Source: Psychrobacter immobilis (GTDB lineage: Bacteria > Pseudomonadota > Gammaproteobacteria > Pseudomonadales > Moraxellaceae). From it: 64,000 bases of DNA. Location of the stretch: NCBI RefSeq assembly GCF_904846235.1, contig NZ_CAJGZN010000009.1, positions 78,918-142,917 on the forward strand. The letters are read 5' to 3'. Shown here piece by piece: positions 45,632 through 55,128 of the stretch; the first letter of the stretch is position 1, and every line of letters starts with the position of its first letter. Both the position numbers and the translations under genes were made by a program. The notes below the pieces were generated by a model. The model ran no database searches. It saw only the letters and a program-made list of their open reading frames with translations, and had not been told where the DNA came from.

Positions 45632-46540
45632 ATGATGCGTATTGGATTATTTTTATTAACCAACTTAGCAGTGATTGTGGTATTTAGCATTGTGTTTGGT
45701 ATTTTATCGAGGTTTTTTGGGATTGGTGGTGTGCATACGGTGGGTGGGCTGAACTATATTAGTCTTGCCATTATGTGTGGTATCTACGGTATGGTTGGCT
45801 CGATGATCTCGCTATTTATATCAAAATGGATGGCTAAAAGATCCACTGGTACGGTAGTCATAGAATCGCCACGCACCGCTACTGAGCAATGGCTAGTCGA
45901 TACAGTCGCCAAACAAGCACGAGCCGTAAATATCGGTATGCCTGAGGTTGGTATTTTTAATAATTCGCAGCCAAATGCCTTTGCGACTGGTTGGAATAAA
46001 AATAAAGCACTGGTAGCGGTTTCGTCTGGTCTACTACAAAATATGAATCAAGATGAAGTCGAAGCGGTACTGGCGCATGAGATTGGCCATGTGGCTAACG
46101 GTGATATGGTAACCCTTGCCCTCATTCAAGGGGTCGTAAATGCCTTTGTAATGTTCTTTGCACGTATTGTAGGCAGTTTCGTTGATCGTACTGTGTTTAA
46201 AAATACCAGTGACCGCCCAGGTATTGGTTACTTTATTACGAGTATCGTAATGGATATCTTACTTGGATTTTTGGCATCTGCCATCGTGATGTGGTTCTCA
46301 CGCTTACGTGAATTCCGTGCGGATCAAATGGGTGCAAAATTGGCCAGCCGCGAAAAAATGATTAGTGCGCTTGATGCGCTTCGTCCTTCTGCACAGCGAC
46401 CAGATCAAATGCCTGAGAGTATGAAAGCATTTGCGATCTCATCAGGACAAACGCAAGGCTTTAGTATTGCCAATCTATTCCGTTCACACCCAACGCTTGA
46501 TGACCGTATTGCGGCGTTGAGAGAATATAATCCTAATTAA
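45632..46540 (+). CDS. htpX: Protease HtpX
   Basis: An inner-membrane M48 zinc metalloprotease that degrades misfolded membrane proteins alongside FtsH. It has two N-terminal spans (about 5-30 and 40-62), the active site [12 protein letters not shown], further hydrophobic segments (about 165-225) and the distal ligand region [14 protein letters not shown]. The 302 residues match the family. No Cpx-type regulator lies beside it. A strong terminator follows. Confidence 0.96.
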   Translation: MMRIGLFLLTNLAVIVVFSIVFGILSRFFGIGGVHTVGGLNYISLAIMCGIYGMVGSMISLFISKWMAKRSTGTVVIESPRTATEQWLVDTVAKQARAVNIGMPEVGIFNNSQPNAFATGWNKNKALVAVSSGLLQNMNQDEVEAVLAHEIGHVANGDMVTLALIQGVVNAFVMFFARIVGSFVDRTVFKNTSDRPGIGYFITSIVMDILLGFLASAIVMWFSRLREFRADQMGAKLASREKMISALDALRPSAQRPDQMPESMKAFAISSGQTQGFSIANLFRSHPTLDDRIAALREYNPN

Positions 46541-46553
46541 TGACAATCGATTT

Positions 46554-46592
46554 AAAACCAACTTGCTACTTGTTAGCAGGTTGGTTTTAAAA
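46554..46592. terminator. Terminator after htpX
   Basis: AAAACCAAC and GTTGGTTTT pair, extended by TTGCT/AGCAG, and are followed by A/T runs. It may also serve the converging esterase gene. Confidence 0.85.
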
Positions 46593-46700
46593 AAATACTT
46601 TATATAGAAAATTAGAAGTTAGAGTATGAATACTCAGTCACTATCATTTTATTTAGTAGTAAAAGGCTAAACATTAGCGCTAGTTTAAATAAAAGAGATA

Positions 46701-48395
46701 TTACTTCTTTTCCTTAGACGGAAAAAGCGATACCAAACCATCTCCTATGATTCCTCGCCAAGCAAAGTAATCATGTCCTGCAGCATACTCTTGATAATGT
46801 GTATCGTACCTTTTTGCCAATAAAACGTCTCGCAGATGACGATTGGTTCCCAATATACCGTTGCTACCACTTTTACCACGAGCCGTTTCAAACACGCCTG
46901 CGCTCAAAAAGAAACGAACGGGTGCCTTATCCATTTTTATTACCTCAGACGCTACGAAGTGTTTATCTTCTGCTGTCTGATCTTTTGGATGCCACCAGTA
47001 AGACCCAGACATAGAGATAACATTGCCAAATATGTCGGGGTGACGTAGTGCGATAGTCGTCGCTGCTAAACCGCCATAACTTGACCCTGCAATGACCGTT
47101 CTATCCGTTGGTATCGCTACTGGCAATCGTTTATTTATTTGTGGTACTAACTCATTGGCCAATACATCTGCAAACATTGGGTTGGCAGGTAATTCACGTG
47201 CACGGGCATCATTGTCAGGATTGCTAATAAACACCGCTGTCACTGGTGGAACCTTACCTTCTGCAATCAAATTATCTAAAATCGTGGGCAATCCAACCGT
47301 ATCAATATAGGCTTCCGCATCAAAGATATATAACAGCACCGCATCATCTTTACTATTCTCCTTGTTGTTATTAACAGTTGGGGAGTAAATGGTGATATCG
47401 CGAGTATTGTCCAATGTACTATTGGTAAATTTAAAGGTAGACAACTCTCCTTTGGGAACCTCTGCCTGTCTTTTTATCCAACGCCTATTTGGTGCGTCTT
47501 TTAACGTAATAGTAGATTTGGTTGTGTACTTATCAGTGGCTGAACGTGGCCATGAATGGTGATTATAAGGATCGGCTTGAGCCACGGCTTTTATGGCGAC
47601 TCTACGAGCAAACTCAGACAGAGGTGGCTCAGGGGTATTGGGAGCAATCTGATAGGATAAGTGCGTGTTGTTTGGCACAATAAAACTTTTGTACCATGTA
47701 TCAGAGTCTACCAATCGTTGCAATGCATCATGATTGGTGGACGGGCCACCCATTAACTTGACATTGCGATAGTCTCCTCGCGCTAAAAACGTCATCACAG
47801 TGCCCAAAGCTGTGTCTTCAATCAGCGGTGTACCTAATACTTCCACTTCCGCCCAAAAGCGATCTGTACTCTGCCCTTTCTGCAATGACTCAAGTAATGC
47901 CGATACTCTGGGGCTGAGTAACGTGTCAGAACTGTCTAGAGAATTTCCTAAAGAACCTTTTAAATCTTGCTCTGCTAAACTAACACGTTGTTCGAGCACT
48001 ATCTGATAAGCACCTGAGCCAGACAGTCGCCAGGTCTCTGCACAGTTTTCGGCTACTGAATAGAAGTGTTGTTTGCCACTTTTATTATCAATCAAACGGC
48101 GCGATACTTTTCCTGTGGCATCGATAACATCTAGCGTCATCATACTTCTATCACTCTCAACATATCCGGTTAGATAATCGCCTGTATCGCAAGGAACGCT
48201 AAAATCTAATGACTTATGCTGTGGCTTGATATCAGCGTTTTCCCTGTTGGAATGATTTAAATCGCCTTTTAAGGGACTTTCAATCGTTAGCATCGTTGCC
48301 TCCGAACCAAATGCAGGAAATGACGCCGAATATAATAAAAAGGTAAAGCCTGCTATGGCCCATTTCTTCTTAGGAAGAAATCGTATGTATCTCAT
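46701..48395 (-). CDS. Periplasmic Fes/IroE-type siderophore esterase (alpha/beta hydrolase)
   Basis: A 564-residue exported protein (signal peptide about 1-30, ending PAFGS). The middle part resembles the Fes N-terminal domain (PYNHHSWPRSATDKY), and the C-terminal part is an esterase-D-like hydrolase with nucleophile serine in AGSSYGGLA and catalytic histidine in AAGHDYFAWRG. Fes-type enzymes hydrolyse enterobactin-like trilactones to release iron. A 17/19 match to the Fur box about 110 bases upstream supports iron-starvation control. No TonB receptor or synthesis genes adjoin it, so it may process xenosiderophores (inference). Confidence 0.85.
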   Translation of the reverse strand: MRYIRFLPKKKWAIAGFTFLLYSASFPAFGSEATMLTIESPLKGDLNHSNRENADIKPQHKSLDFSVPCDTGDYLTGYVESDRSMMTLDVIDATGKVSRRLIDNKSGKQHFYSVAENCAETWRLSGSGAYQIVLEQRVSLAEQDLKGSLGNSLDSSDTLLSPRVSALLESLQKGQSTDRFWAEVEVLGTPLIEDTALGTVMTFLARGDYRNVKLMGGPSTNHDALQRLVDSDTWYKSFIVPNNTHLSYQIAPNTPEPPLSEFARRVAIKAVAQADPYNHHSWPRSATDKYTTKSTITLKDAPNRRWIKRQAEVPKGELSTFKFTNSTLDNTRDITIYSPTVNNNKENSKDDAVLLYIFDAEAYIDTVGLPTILDNLIAEGKVPPVTAVFISNPDNDARARELPANPMFADVLANELVPQINKRLPVAIPTDRTVIAGSSYGGLAATTIALRHPDIFGNVISMSGSYWWHPKDQTAEDKHFVASEVIKMDKAPVRFFLSAGVFETARGKSGSNGILGTNRHLRDVLLAKRYDTHYQEYAAGHDYFAWRGIIGDGLVSLFPSKEKK

Positions 48396-48500
48396 TCACT
48401 ACTCCCTCATTTATTCACTGACAAACATCTAATTTCTACCTTTACAGAATGTCTAGCGAATGATACAAAAGTGAAATACTACCTTATTTTTAATATATAT

Positions 48501-48519
48501 GATATTGAAAATCATTATC
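48501..48519 (-). promoter_or_regulatory. Fur box upstream of the siderophore esterase gene
   Basis: The plus strand reads GATATTGAAAATCATTATC, matching the GATAATGATAATCATTATC Fur consensus at 17 of 19 positions. It lies just upstream of a TATATT-like -10 element for the minus-strand esterase gene, so iron-loaded Fur should repress it. Confidence 0.8.
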
Positions 48520-48583
48520 GTTTGATAATTTATTCTGTATAATTAAATAGACAATGACAATTTATTTTTTCTTTATAAAATAA

Positions 48584-48622
48584 AAAACCCACCTGACTCA
48601 ATTAAAGTCAGATGGGCTTTTA
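48584..48622 (-). terminator. Terminator after the carboxynorspermidine synthase gene
   Basis: On the minus strand AAAAGCCCATCTGACT pairs with AGTCAGGTGGGTTTTTT (one wobble), ending in a T run. Confidence 0.8.
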
Positions 48623-48641
48623 GAATAGATATAATGACTAA

Positions 48642-49916
48642 CTAAATATCAAACTCAAGTGCTCTATCACCATCGGCATCTTTGATACGCGTTGGCAAAC
48701 CAATCTTATTTAGTAGATTAATAAATGGCTTGGCATCTAGCTCTTCGACGTTGACCATCTTGCCTGCATTCCATTCGCCAGTTGCGACCAGTATCGCAGC
48801 AGCAACAGGTGGCACGCCTGCGGTATACGAGATACCTTGGCTACCAACTTCATTGTAAGCATCTTTATGATCTGAAACATTATAAATAAACACTTCAGTC
48901 TCAACACCATTGATCTTGCCTTTGACTTTGTCACCAATGCAGGTCTTGCCTGTATAGTTTGGCGCAAGTGAGCTTGGATCTGGTAGTACTGCTTTAACGA
49001 CTTTTAGTGGTACAACTTCTTGGCCTTCAGCAGTCATTACTGGCTGCTCAGACAATAATCCTAAGCTCTGTAGAACAGTGAAGACATTGATGTAATGCTC
49101 ACCAAAGCCCATCCAAAAGCGAATGTTTGGTACATCTAAATTGGCTGACAATGAATGCACTTCATCATGACCGCTTAGATAGCTGTTTTGCACGCCCACA
49201 ACTGGCAAATCGTCCGTACGTTTGACTTCAAACATTTTGTTAGACTGCCACTTGCTGTCTTGCCAAGAGTAAACCGTACCGGTGAACTCACGGAAGTTAA
49301 TCTCTGGGTCAAAGTTGGTCGCAAAGTATTTGCCATGGCTGCCCGCATTGATATCAATGATATCGATATCCGTCACAGATCCTGCATCCATCATGTCATA
49401 GCCAAGACGCGCGTAGGCGTTGACCATACCAGGATCAAACCCTGCACCTAAAATAGCAGTGACATTGTTGTCTGCACAGCGCTCTTTACGTTGCCACTCA
49501 TAGTTGTTGTACCACGGCGGTGTCTCACAAATCTTACGTGGATCTTCATGAATAGCCGTATCTATGTAGGCAGTACCTGTCTCAATGCAGGCTTCTAGTA
49601 CGGTCATATTGATAAATGCCGAACCAACATTGATGACTATTTGTATTCCAGTGTCTTGTATCAGCTGCACGAGTGCTTGGCTGTCCATCGCATCAACTTG
49701 ATGCGTATGCAAGACCGCAGCCTGCTTAAAGCTGTCTTTTTCTTTTACACTTTGGGCGATGGCATCGCATTTGTCTTTTGTACGTGAGGCGATATGAATC
49801 TCACCAAGTACATCATTGTGCATCGCACATTTATGCGCGACCACTTGAGCGACACCGCCTGCTCCGATGATCATTACGTCTTTTTTGTTGGGCTTAGCTT
49901 GTTGGTTTGTGTTCAA
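48642..49916 (-). CDS. Carboxynorspermidine synthase/dehydrogenase (saccharopine dehydrogenase-like)
   Basis: A 424-residue NAD(P)-dependent enzyme beginning MIIGAGGVAQVVAHKCA (Rossmann nucleotide loop, about 15-31), with the saccharopine-dehydrogenase-like fold throughout (LGAGFDPGMVNAYARLG, PDPSSLAPNYTGKTCIGD). Together with the decarboxylase gene 275 bases upstream, it fits the pathway from aspartate semialdehyde and a diamine to carboxy(nor)spermidine. The substrate (diaminopropane or putrescine) is not readable, so the product may be norspermidine or spermidine. It ends in a clear terminator. Confidence 0.9.
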   Translation of the reverse strand: MNTNQQAKPNKKDVMIIGAGGVAQVVAHKCAMHNDVLGEIHIASRTKDKCDAIAQSVKEKDSFKQAAVLHTHQVDAMDSQALVQLIQDTGIQIVINVGSAFINMTVLEACIETGTAYIDTAIHEDPRKICETPPWYNNYEWQRKERCADNNVTAILGAGFDPGMVNAYARLGYDMMDAGSVTDIDIIDINAGSHGKYFATNFDPEINFREFTGTVYSWQDSKWQSNKMFEVKRTDDLPVVGVQNSYLSGHDEVHSLSANLDVPNIRFWMGFGEHYINVFTVLQSLGLLSEQPVMTAEGQEVVPLKVVKAVLPDPSSLAPNYTGKTCIGDKVKGKINGVETEVFIYNVSDHKDAYNEVGSQGISYTAGVPPVAAAILVATGEWNAGKMVNVEELDAKPFINLLNKIGLPTRIKDADGDRALEFDI

Positions 49917-50030
49917 TGAACAATCCTCCTTTGTGTCCCTGTCGATACCATTGATAGCGGCTATGCAAAACAGAAACGAGTGAATGATATGCGTGAATTA
50001 AAAAGGAAGACCGAGGAAAACCCACGCACC

Positions 50031-50065
50031 CGTCGGGCAAATAATACTCCATTATTTGCCCGACG
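50031..50065. repeat. Perfect 15-bp inverted repeat between the polyamine genes
   Basis: CGTCGGGCAAATAAT (50031-50045) and ATTATTTGCCCGACG (50051-50065) are perfect complements with a 5-base loop. No long T run follows on either strand, so it is not a classical terminator. It could be an attenuator, an mRNA-stabilising hairpin or an operator. Confidence 0.7.
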
Positions 50066-50191
50066 CGATTATAACAATTTTTATTCCCTTATCGGTAAAA
50101 AATAATGTATCAATAGCAGATACCTTAAAATCACCCGTTATTAAGACTAAGCCTTTGTTTTCTAATGTAGAAAAGTCTTAGAAATATCGCG

Positions 50192-51433
50192 TTAAGACAA
50201 GCTGGCTTTATAATCTTGATAATCAAACTCGCGCTGGATATCGATACTGCGATCCAACCGGCGGATGACAATCGCTGGCATGTTGACCCCATTAAACCAA
50301 TTCTTCTTCACCATCGTATAACCAGCAGCATTGCCAAAGGCAATCTGATCGCCTATCTGAAGATTACTCGGTAATGCATACTCACCAAAGATATCACCTG
50401 CTAAGCAAGAACGACCATAAATAATGGTATGGTCTGCCGACTCAGCATTGGCTTCAGACGGCGCAGCTTCTGCTGGATTGCCAGTAGGTGCAATATTGCC
50501 AGCAGTATTATTGATCGCGGCAATCGGTGCGGACTCACGATAGATAAGCAAGTCGAGCATATGTGCTTCAATCGAAGCGTCGACGACGGCGAGATTTTTT
50601 TGATTGTGCATGGTGTCTAACACCGTCGTCACCAACGTGCCTGCGCCATGGATACTCGCTTCACCTGGCTCAAGATAGACTTGTACACCATAAGTTTCGC
50701 TAAATGCTTTTAGACGTGCAGCCAGTTTTTCTAGTGGATAGTCAGGCGCGATAAAATGGATACCACCGCCTAAGCTTACCCATTCAAGCTGCGCTAAGAT
50801 ATCGCCAAATCTGGCTTCGATATCAGCCAAGCTTTCACTAAAGGCTTCAAAGCTGTCATTCTCGCAGTTGTTATGAATCATAACGCCTGTAATATCGCTA
50901 AGTACCGCTGCGATTTTATCTTTATCGTGCTCACCAAGGCGGCTAAATGGACGTGCAGGATCAGCAATCAAAAATGATGAGTTGCTGGTTTTTGGATTTA
51001 ATCGTAAGCCTACTGGAACACCTTGCGCTGCCGCTTGATCTTTAAAAGCAGTTAGCTGTGAGATTGAGTTAAAGATTATTTTATCCGCATAGTTCAGTAC
51101 TTCAGGGATTTCATCTGCACTATAGGCGACGCTATAAGCGTGCGTTTCTTTTTTATCGCTGCTACTGGCATCATCGTTATTACCAAAGGTTTCATAGCCC
51201 AATCTCACTTCATTAAGTGAAGACGAAGTCGTGCCATGCAGATAAGGCTGCATCACATCAAAAACACCCCATGTGGCAAAGCATTTTAGTGCCAATAATG
51301 CTTTTGCACCAGACAGCTCACATAGCCTAGCGATGATTTTCATATTGGCAACGATAGCCGCTTCATCGAGCACGTAGTAAGGCGTTGGTGGCAATGCCTC
51401 GTTGATAGAATTCTCTAGATTTTTTGCATTCAT
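50192..51433 (-). CDS. nspC: Carboxynorspermidine decarboxylase NspC
   Basis: A fold-type III PLP decarboxylase (alanine-racemase/DapA-decarboxylase-like) that releases CO2 from carboxy(nor)spermidine to give norspermidine or spermidine. The N-terminal PYYVLDEAAIVANMK and the PLP lysine in LLALKCFATWG, followed by TSSSLNEVRLG, are diagnostic. Further motifs are GLRLNPKTSNSSF, SLGGGIHF, YLEPGEASIHGAG and SCLAGDIFGEYALP. The 413 residues include an Ala/Glu/Asn-rich insertion (about 315-340) just before the SCLAGD loop. The partner dehydrogenase lies downstream. Confidence 0.93.
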   Translation of the reverse strand: MNAKNLENSINEALPPTPYYVLDEAAIVANMKIIARLCELSGAKALLALKCFATWGVFDVMQPYLHGTTSSSLNEVRLGYETFGNNDDASSSDKKETHAYSVAYSADEIPEVLNYADKIIFNSISQLTAFKDQAAAQGVPVGLRLNPKTSNSSFLIADPARPFSRLGEHDKDKIAAVLSDITGVMIHNNCENDSFEAFSESLADIEARFGDILAQLEWVSLGGGIHFIAPDYPLEKLAARLKAFSETYGVQVYLEPGEASIHGAGTLVTTVLDTMHNQKNLAVVDASIEAHMLDLLIYRESAPIAAINNTAGNIAPTGNPAEAAPSEANAESADHTIIYGRSCLAGDIFGEYALPSNLQIGDQIAFGNAAGYTMVKKNWFNGVNMPAIVIRRLDRSIDIQREFDYQDYKASLS

Positions 51434-51532
51434 AATAGATTACCTAATAGACACTCTGCTGTTGGTATCTTGACAGACAGATATAAATATTTGCGCTATA
51501 GTAGACTAAATTCATCATAATTAGAATATCTT

Positions 51533-52198
51533 ATGGCACTCTCAACCGATTATTCCACCTCAGCCAGTCGATCCCATTCATCACAATTGGATCCGAAAAA
51601 TATAGATTTGACTTATCTAGATCCTGATGCGCGTGCCGTGTTGGATTTTTGGTTTGATAAAAACAATGAAGCTTACTGGTTTGAAAAAAACGATCGTTTT
51701 GATAAGCAAATACAGGATAAGTTTGGCGGTATTTGGCATGCAGCGAAACAAGGCGAATGTGTCAGTTGGCGTATCGCAGAGTCCTCATTGGATGGTAATA
51801 GCTCGATAACGGCGTTGGCAGGACGCTTGGCAGAAATTATTGTGCTAGATCAGTTTTCACGCAATTTATGTCGCGGACAAGCAAGTGCATTTGAGCAAGA
51901 CGGTATGGCATTAACACTCGCCCAAGAAGCCATTCAACAGCCTTATTTTGATACTCTACCGATACAATGGCGTAGGTTTATTATCATACCGTTTATGCAC
52001 TCTGAATCGGCCATGATTCATAAGCGTTATCTACCGCTATTTGAGCAATTAGATGATGCAAATACATTAGATTTTGAACATCGTCACAAACAAATTATCG
52101 ATCAATTCGGGCGATATCCACATCGCAACGAGTTACTAAATCGCGACTCAACAGAAGATGAAAAGAACTTTTTAAAACAGCCTAATTCATCGTTTTAG
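51533..52198 (+). CDS. DUF924-family protein
   Basis: A 221-residue protein of the DUF924 (TPR-like helical) family. Seen are VLDFWFDKNNEAYWFEKNDRFD, the LAEIIVLDQFSRNL motif, FIIIPFMHSES and the C-terminal FGRYPHRNELLNRDSTEDE. The biochemical role of the family is unknown. The first 35 residues are Ser/Thr-rich and absent from most relatives, so the start could be internal. It is divergent from nspC and ends in a strong terminator. Confidence 0.9.
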   Translation: MALSTDYSTSASRSHSSQLDPKNIDLTYLDPDARAVLDFWFDKNNEAYWFEKNDRFDKQIQDKFGGIWHAAKQGECVSWRIAESSLDGNSSITALAGRLAEIIVLDQFSRNLCRGQASAFEQDGMALTLAQEAIQQPYFDTLPIQWRRFIIIPFMHSESAMIHKRYLPLFEQLDDANTLDFEHRHKQIIDQFGRYPHRNELLNRDSTEDEKNFLKQPNSSF

Positions 52199-52258
52199 GC
52201 GAGATTCCTAGTACTGCTTGAAGATACTCAAAGTTATTATGCAAAAAATTATTACATA

Positions 52259-52304
52259 AAAAGAAGGTCTGAATCATATCACTGATTCAGACCTTCTTTT
52301 TTAC
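52259..52304. terminator. Strong bidirectional terminator after the DUF924 gene
   Basis: AAGAAGGTCTGAATCA and TGATTCAGACCTTCTT form a perfect 16-bp stem with a 6-base loop and a T run. Confidence 0.9.
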
Positions 52305-52481
52305 GATAAATATTTAGAGATTATTAGATACTTATCAGTAATTTACCTTACCAGTAGTAAACGTAAATGACTGCTGTTCTAATGTTTTATCGTTAACCAA
52401 AATATCAAAGCTGCCCCCATCATATCTTTAAAACGAGATAATGCATGTTAGAAATCAGCTTTCTATCTACTTCTTTTATAG

Positions 52482-53360
52482 CTACTGTATTTCTAGCGCT
52501 TTTCTTACTGGTGCAAAACTACGTCTATGCGTTGGCAAGACACCATGTTTTTCGATCGCTTCCATGTGCGCACGCGTCGGATAGCCTTTATGTTTGGCAA
52601 TACCATATTCCGGATATTGAGTATCCAGTGCATACATCGATTCATCACGACTTACTTTTGCTAATATACTGGCCGCTGCAATACTAGTATGACGCGCATC
52701 GCCTTTTACCCACGCTTGGCAATCAATCGCAGATGGCGCTACCTCTAACTTTTTAAAACTATCATAGTTCAAATCAGGGCAACGATTTCCATCAAATAGC
52801 GCTTCGATCTTTAATTGATTGAGCGACGTACTTTTAGCATTTCCCGCGGTCGAAAAGCTTTTAAAAATCACTTCTAGCAACGATTCAGTGCATAAGCGCA
52901 TGCCAAGCATCGTTGCCTGCAAGATATTCACCTGGTCGATTACTGCTGCTGGTATATCAGCGATGATATAACCGATAGCATGCTGCTGAACCAATGGATA
53001 AAGGATATCGCGCTTTTTTTCACTCAGTTGTTTGGAGTCCGTTAGTATCGACAACGGCGTGTCTTTGAGCGGTTGTTCTTCAATTAGACCTGACCAAGTC
53101 GCAGGTAATATTGCCGCCGCCACATTGACGCTACCTAGTAATGGTCCGCGCCCTGCTTCATCAACGCCGATTTGTAGTATTGATTGCTCCGTCTCTTGGT
53201 TATCATTAGTCAGATATTGAGTAAGCAATTCAGCGGTATTCATTTGCCCATATAAACGTATGGGCGCTGCTAACTGAACATATTGTCCTTTAACATCAAT
53301 ATGCTCAATATTAATATCAATCGTTTGAACTGAGCTTTCTGTACTGTGTTGAATATACAT
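52482..53360 (-). CDS. rnhB: Ribonuclease HII with N-terminal extension
   Basis: Cleaves RNA in RNA-DNA hybrids, including single ribonucleotides. The active-site segments are [19 protein letters not shown] (Asp-Glu), [33 protein letters not shown] and a C-terminal HRRSFAPVR. The frame is open to 53429, overlapping lpxB, but the ATG at 53360 avoids most of that overlap and is preferred. Even so, about 60 residues precede the catalytic core, which is unusual for RNase HII. It follows lpxB, the conserved gammaproteobacterial order. Confidence 0.93.
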   Translation of the reverse strand: MYIQHSTESSVQTIDINIEHIDVKGQYVQLAAPIRLYGQMNTAELLTQYLTNDNQETEQSILQIGVDEAGRGPLLGSVNVAAAILPATWSGLIEEQPLKDTPLSILTDSKQLSEKKRDILYPLVQQHAIGYIIADIPAAVIDQVNILQATMLGMRLCTESLLEVIFKSFSTAGNAKSTSLNQLKIEALFDGNRCPDLNYDSFKKLEVAPSAIDCQAWVKGDARHTSIAAASILAKVSRDESMYALDTQYPEYGIAKHKGYPTRAHMEAIEKHGVLPTHRRSFAPVRKALEIQ

Positions 53361-53382
53361 AATATTAGAAAGTCTTTCTTGT

Positions 53383-54699
53383 TTAATTAGGATTAATAGT
53401 ATCAGTATTTTGGATAAACCACTGTTCAATCACGCTGTTTGCAGGCTCATGATTACTTTGCTGCTGTAGCGACTGCTTTGTCACTAGTAAGTCGTGTAAT
53501 TGCTCGGCATAAGCGCGTGGTTGTAGCAATCGCATTACGGTGCGGCAGATATTGTCACCGCTCGCCTGCTCTTGAATAAGCTCAGGTACGATTGGTGCAT
53601 TAGCCAATATATTAGGCAATGCCACATATGGCACTTTTACCAGACGCTTGGCTATTTGGTAAGTGAGCTGATTTAATTGATAGACCACTACCATCGGCCG
53701 TTCAATCAGCATTGCCTCCAGCGTTGCTGTCCCAGATGCCAGCATCACGATATCTGATGCCGCCATGGCATGTTGGCTAAATTCTGGCTGGGTATCATCG
53801 TAGACCACCACAATTGCTTCACGTAGCTGCTCTGAGCGTTGGTCGATCACTTCTTGCACGATATATTGATGGTTTTGATCAACCGTTGGAATAATAAAGC
53901 ACAGCTTAGGATCTAATAGGATTAACTTTTGGATACCATCAAGCATCAATGGCAGAATAGCCGTAATTTCACCGCGCCTAGAGCCTGGCATCACACAAAT
54001 AAGCTGACTCACATCATCAAAGCGTTCAATAAAAAACTGCTGCAACCCATCGTTGTCCCAAACGAGCTCACTGCGACGTTGATTGATTGGTGTATCGATC
54101 AGGTTCTGATCAATGGTTCGTAGTAATGGATGGCCCACACAGATCGCTGGATGGTTATGTCGCTCATAAACTGGCAACTCAAACGGGAATAGACATAGCA
54201 CCAAATTGGTCGCCGCTTTAATATTATGGATACGCGACTCGCGCCATGCCCAAATAGAAGGACTGACATACTGCACACAGAACACGCCTTGGGGCTTTAG
54301 TTTTTTGGATACTCGCAAATTAAAATCAGGCGCATCAATACCGACGAACCAATCAATATTGGCAGCCTTAAATGCGCTCAGTAGCTCTCGGCGCGCTTTA
54401 AGCAAATCTGGTAGCTGCGACATGACCTCAACCAAACCCATCACTGCCAAGCGCTCTAACGGGAAAATACTCTGTAGCCCTTGCGCTTGCATTTTTGTAC
54501 CGCCTACGCCTACCCAGACAATATCATCACGTAGATTATTCATTTGCCGCATAAAATCTGCGCCTAAGCTGTCACCAGATACTTCACCTGCGACGATGCC
54601 TATCACTAGCGGCGTAGCATTTATATTTGCTACTTGAGAATCCGTCTCGGCTTGATGAATGAGGTCAGTATGGTGATGAGACGTAGCAAAATCTGTCAT
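53383..54699 (-). CDS. lpxB: Lipid-A-disaccharide synthase LpxB
   Basis: A GT19 glycosyltransferase that condenses UDP-diacylglucosamine with lipid X to form the lipid A disaccharide. Seen are [18 protein letters not shown], the membrane-patch region [38 protein letters not shown] and [11 protein letters not shown]. The 438 residues carry a 25-residue N-terminal extension and a Gln-rich C-terminus. lpxA, lpxD and fabZ are not in the window. The next gene is rnhB. Confidence 0.95.
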   Translation of the reverse strand: MTDFATSHHHTDLIHQAETDSQVANINATPLVIGIVAGEVSGDSLGADFMRQMNNLRDDIVWVGVGGTKMQAQGLQSIFPLERLAVMGLVEVMSQLPDLLKARRELLSAFKAANIDWFVGIDAPDFNLRVSKKLKPQGVFCVQYVSPSIWAWRESRIHNIKAATNLVLCLFPFELPVYERHNHPAICVGHPLLRTIDQNLIDTPINQRRSELVWDNDGLQQFFIERFDDVSQLICVMPGSRRGEITAILPLMLDGIQKLILLDPKLCFIIPTVDQNHQYIVQEVIDQRSEQLREAIVVVYDDTQPEFSQHAMAASDIVMLASGTATLEAMLIERPMVVVYQLNQLTYQIAKRLVKVPYVALPNILANAPIVPELIQEQASGDNICRTVMRLLQPRAYAEQLHDLLVTKQSLQQQSNHEPANSVIEQWFIQNTDTINPN

Positions 54700-55128
54700 G
54701 ACAAGCTCTCGATATTAGAAATACACAAAATAAAATAAACCGTTATTATAAAATATAACGTAATAAATCAGCGATACGACCTCACGGATAATATGCGCAC
54801 TCATCCGTACTGTTTTAATGACACAGTTTGGGCCACCCATCGCTAATGTTGCTATCATACTTGACGATGATACAAATAGCGAAATTCACGCATAAAATCT
54901 GAGCGTTATGCACCAAAAACTCAATTAACTCTTATTAATAGATAGAAAAACCAAATGCTAAACGTGCATTTAGAACGTCAAATATCACGCTAAGTCTCTA
55001 TAAGTATAACTAAGTTTTAGTTTCCTCATTCCAGTTATCAGTCAATTAACCGCTCGACTACCCTTGTCAACCAACACTTTTGTCCGCATAATGATTATTC
55101 CTATAAATCAGCTAGACGATATATAACC
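54700..55128. other. Divergent intergenic region, lpxB / aroG
   Basis: 429 AT-rich bases without a convincing gene. It should hold promoters for both genes. No leader-peptide attenuator or TyrR-like box was recognised before aroG. Confidence 0.4.

Noticed and set aside
52445..52687. 80-residue plus-strand frame over the 3' end of rnhB
   Set aside because: Antisense to the conserved RNase HII C-terminus; composition is that of a shadow frame.
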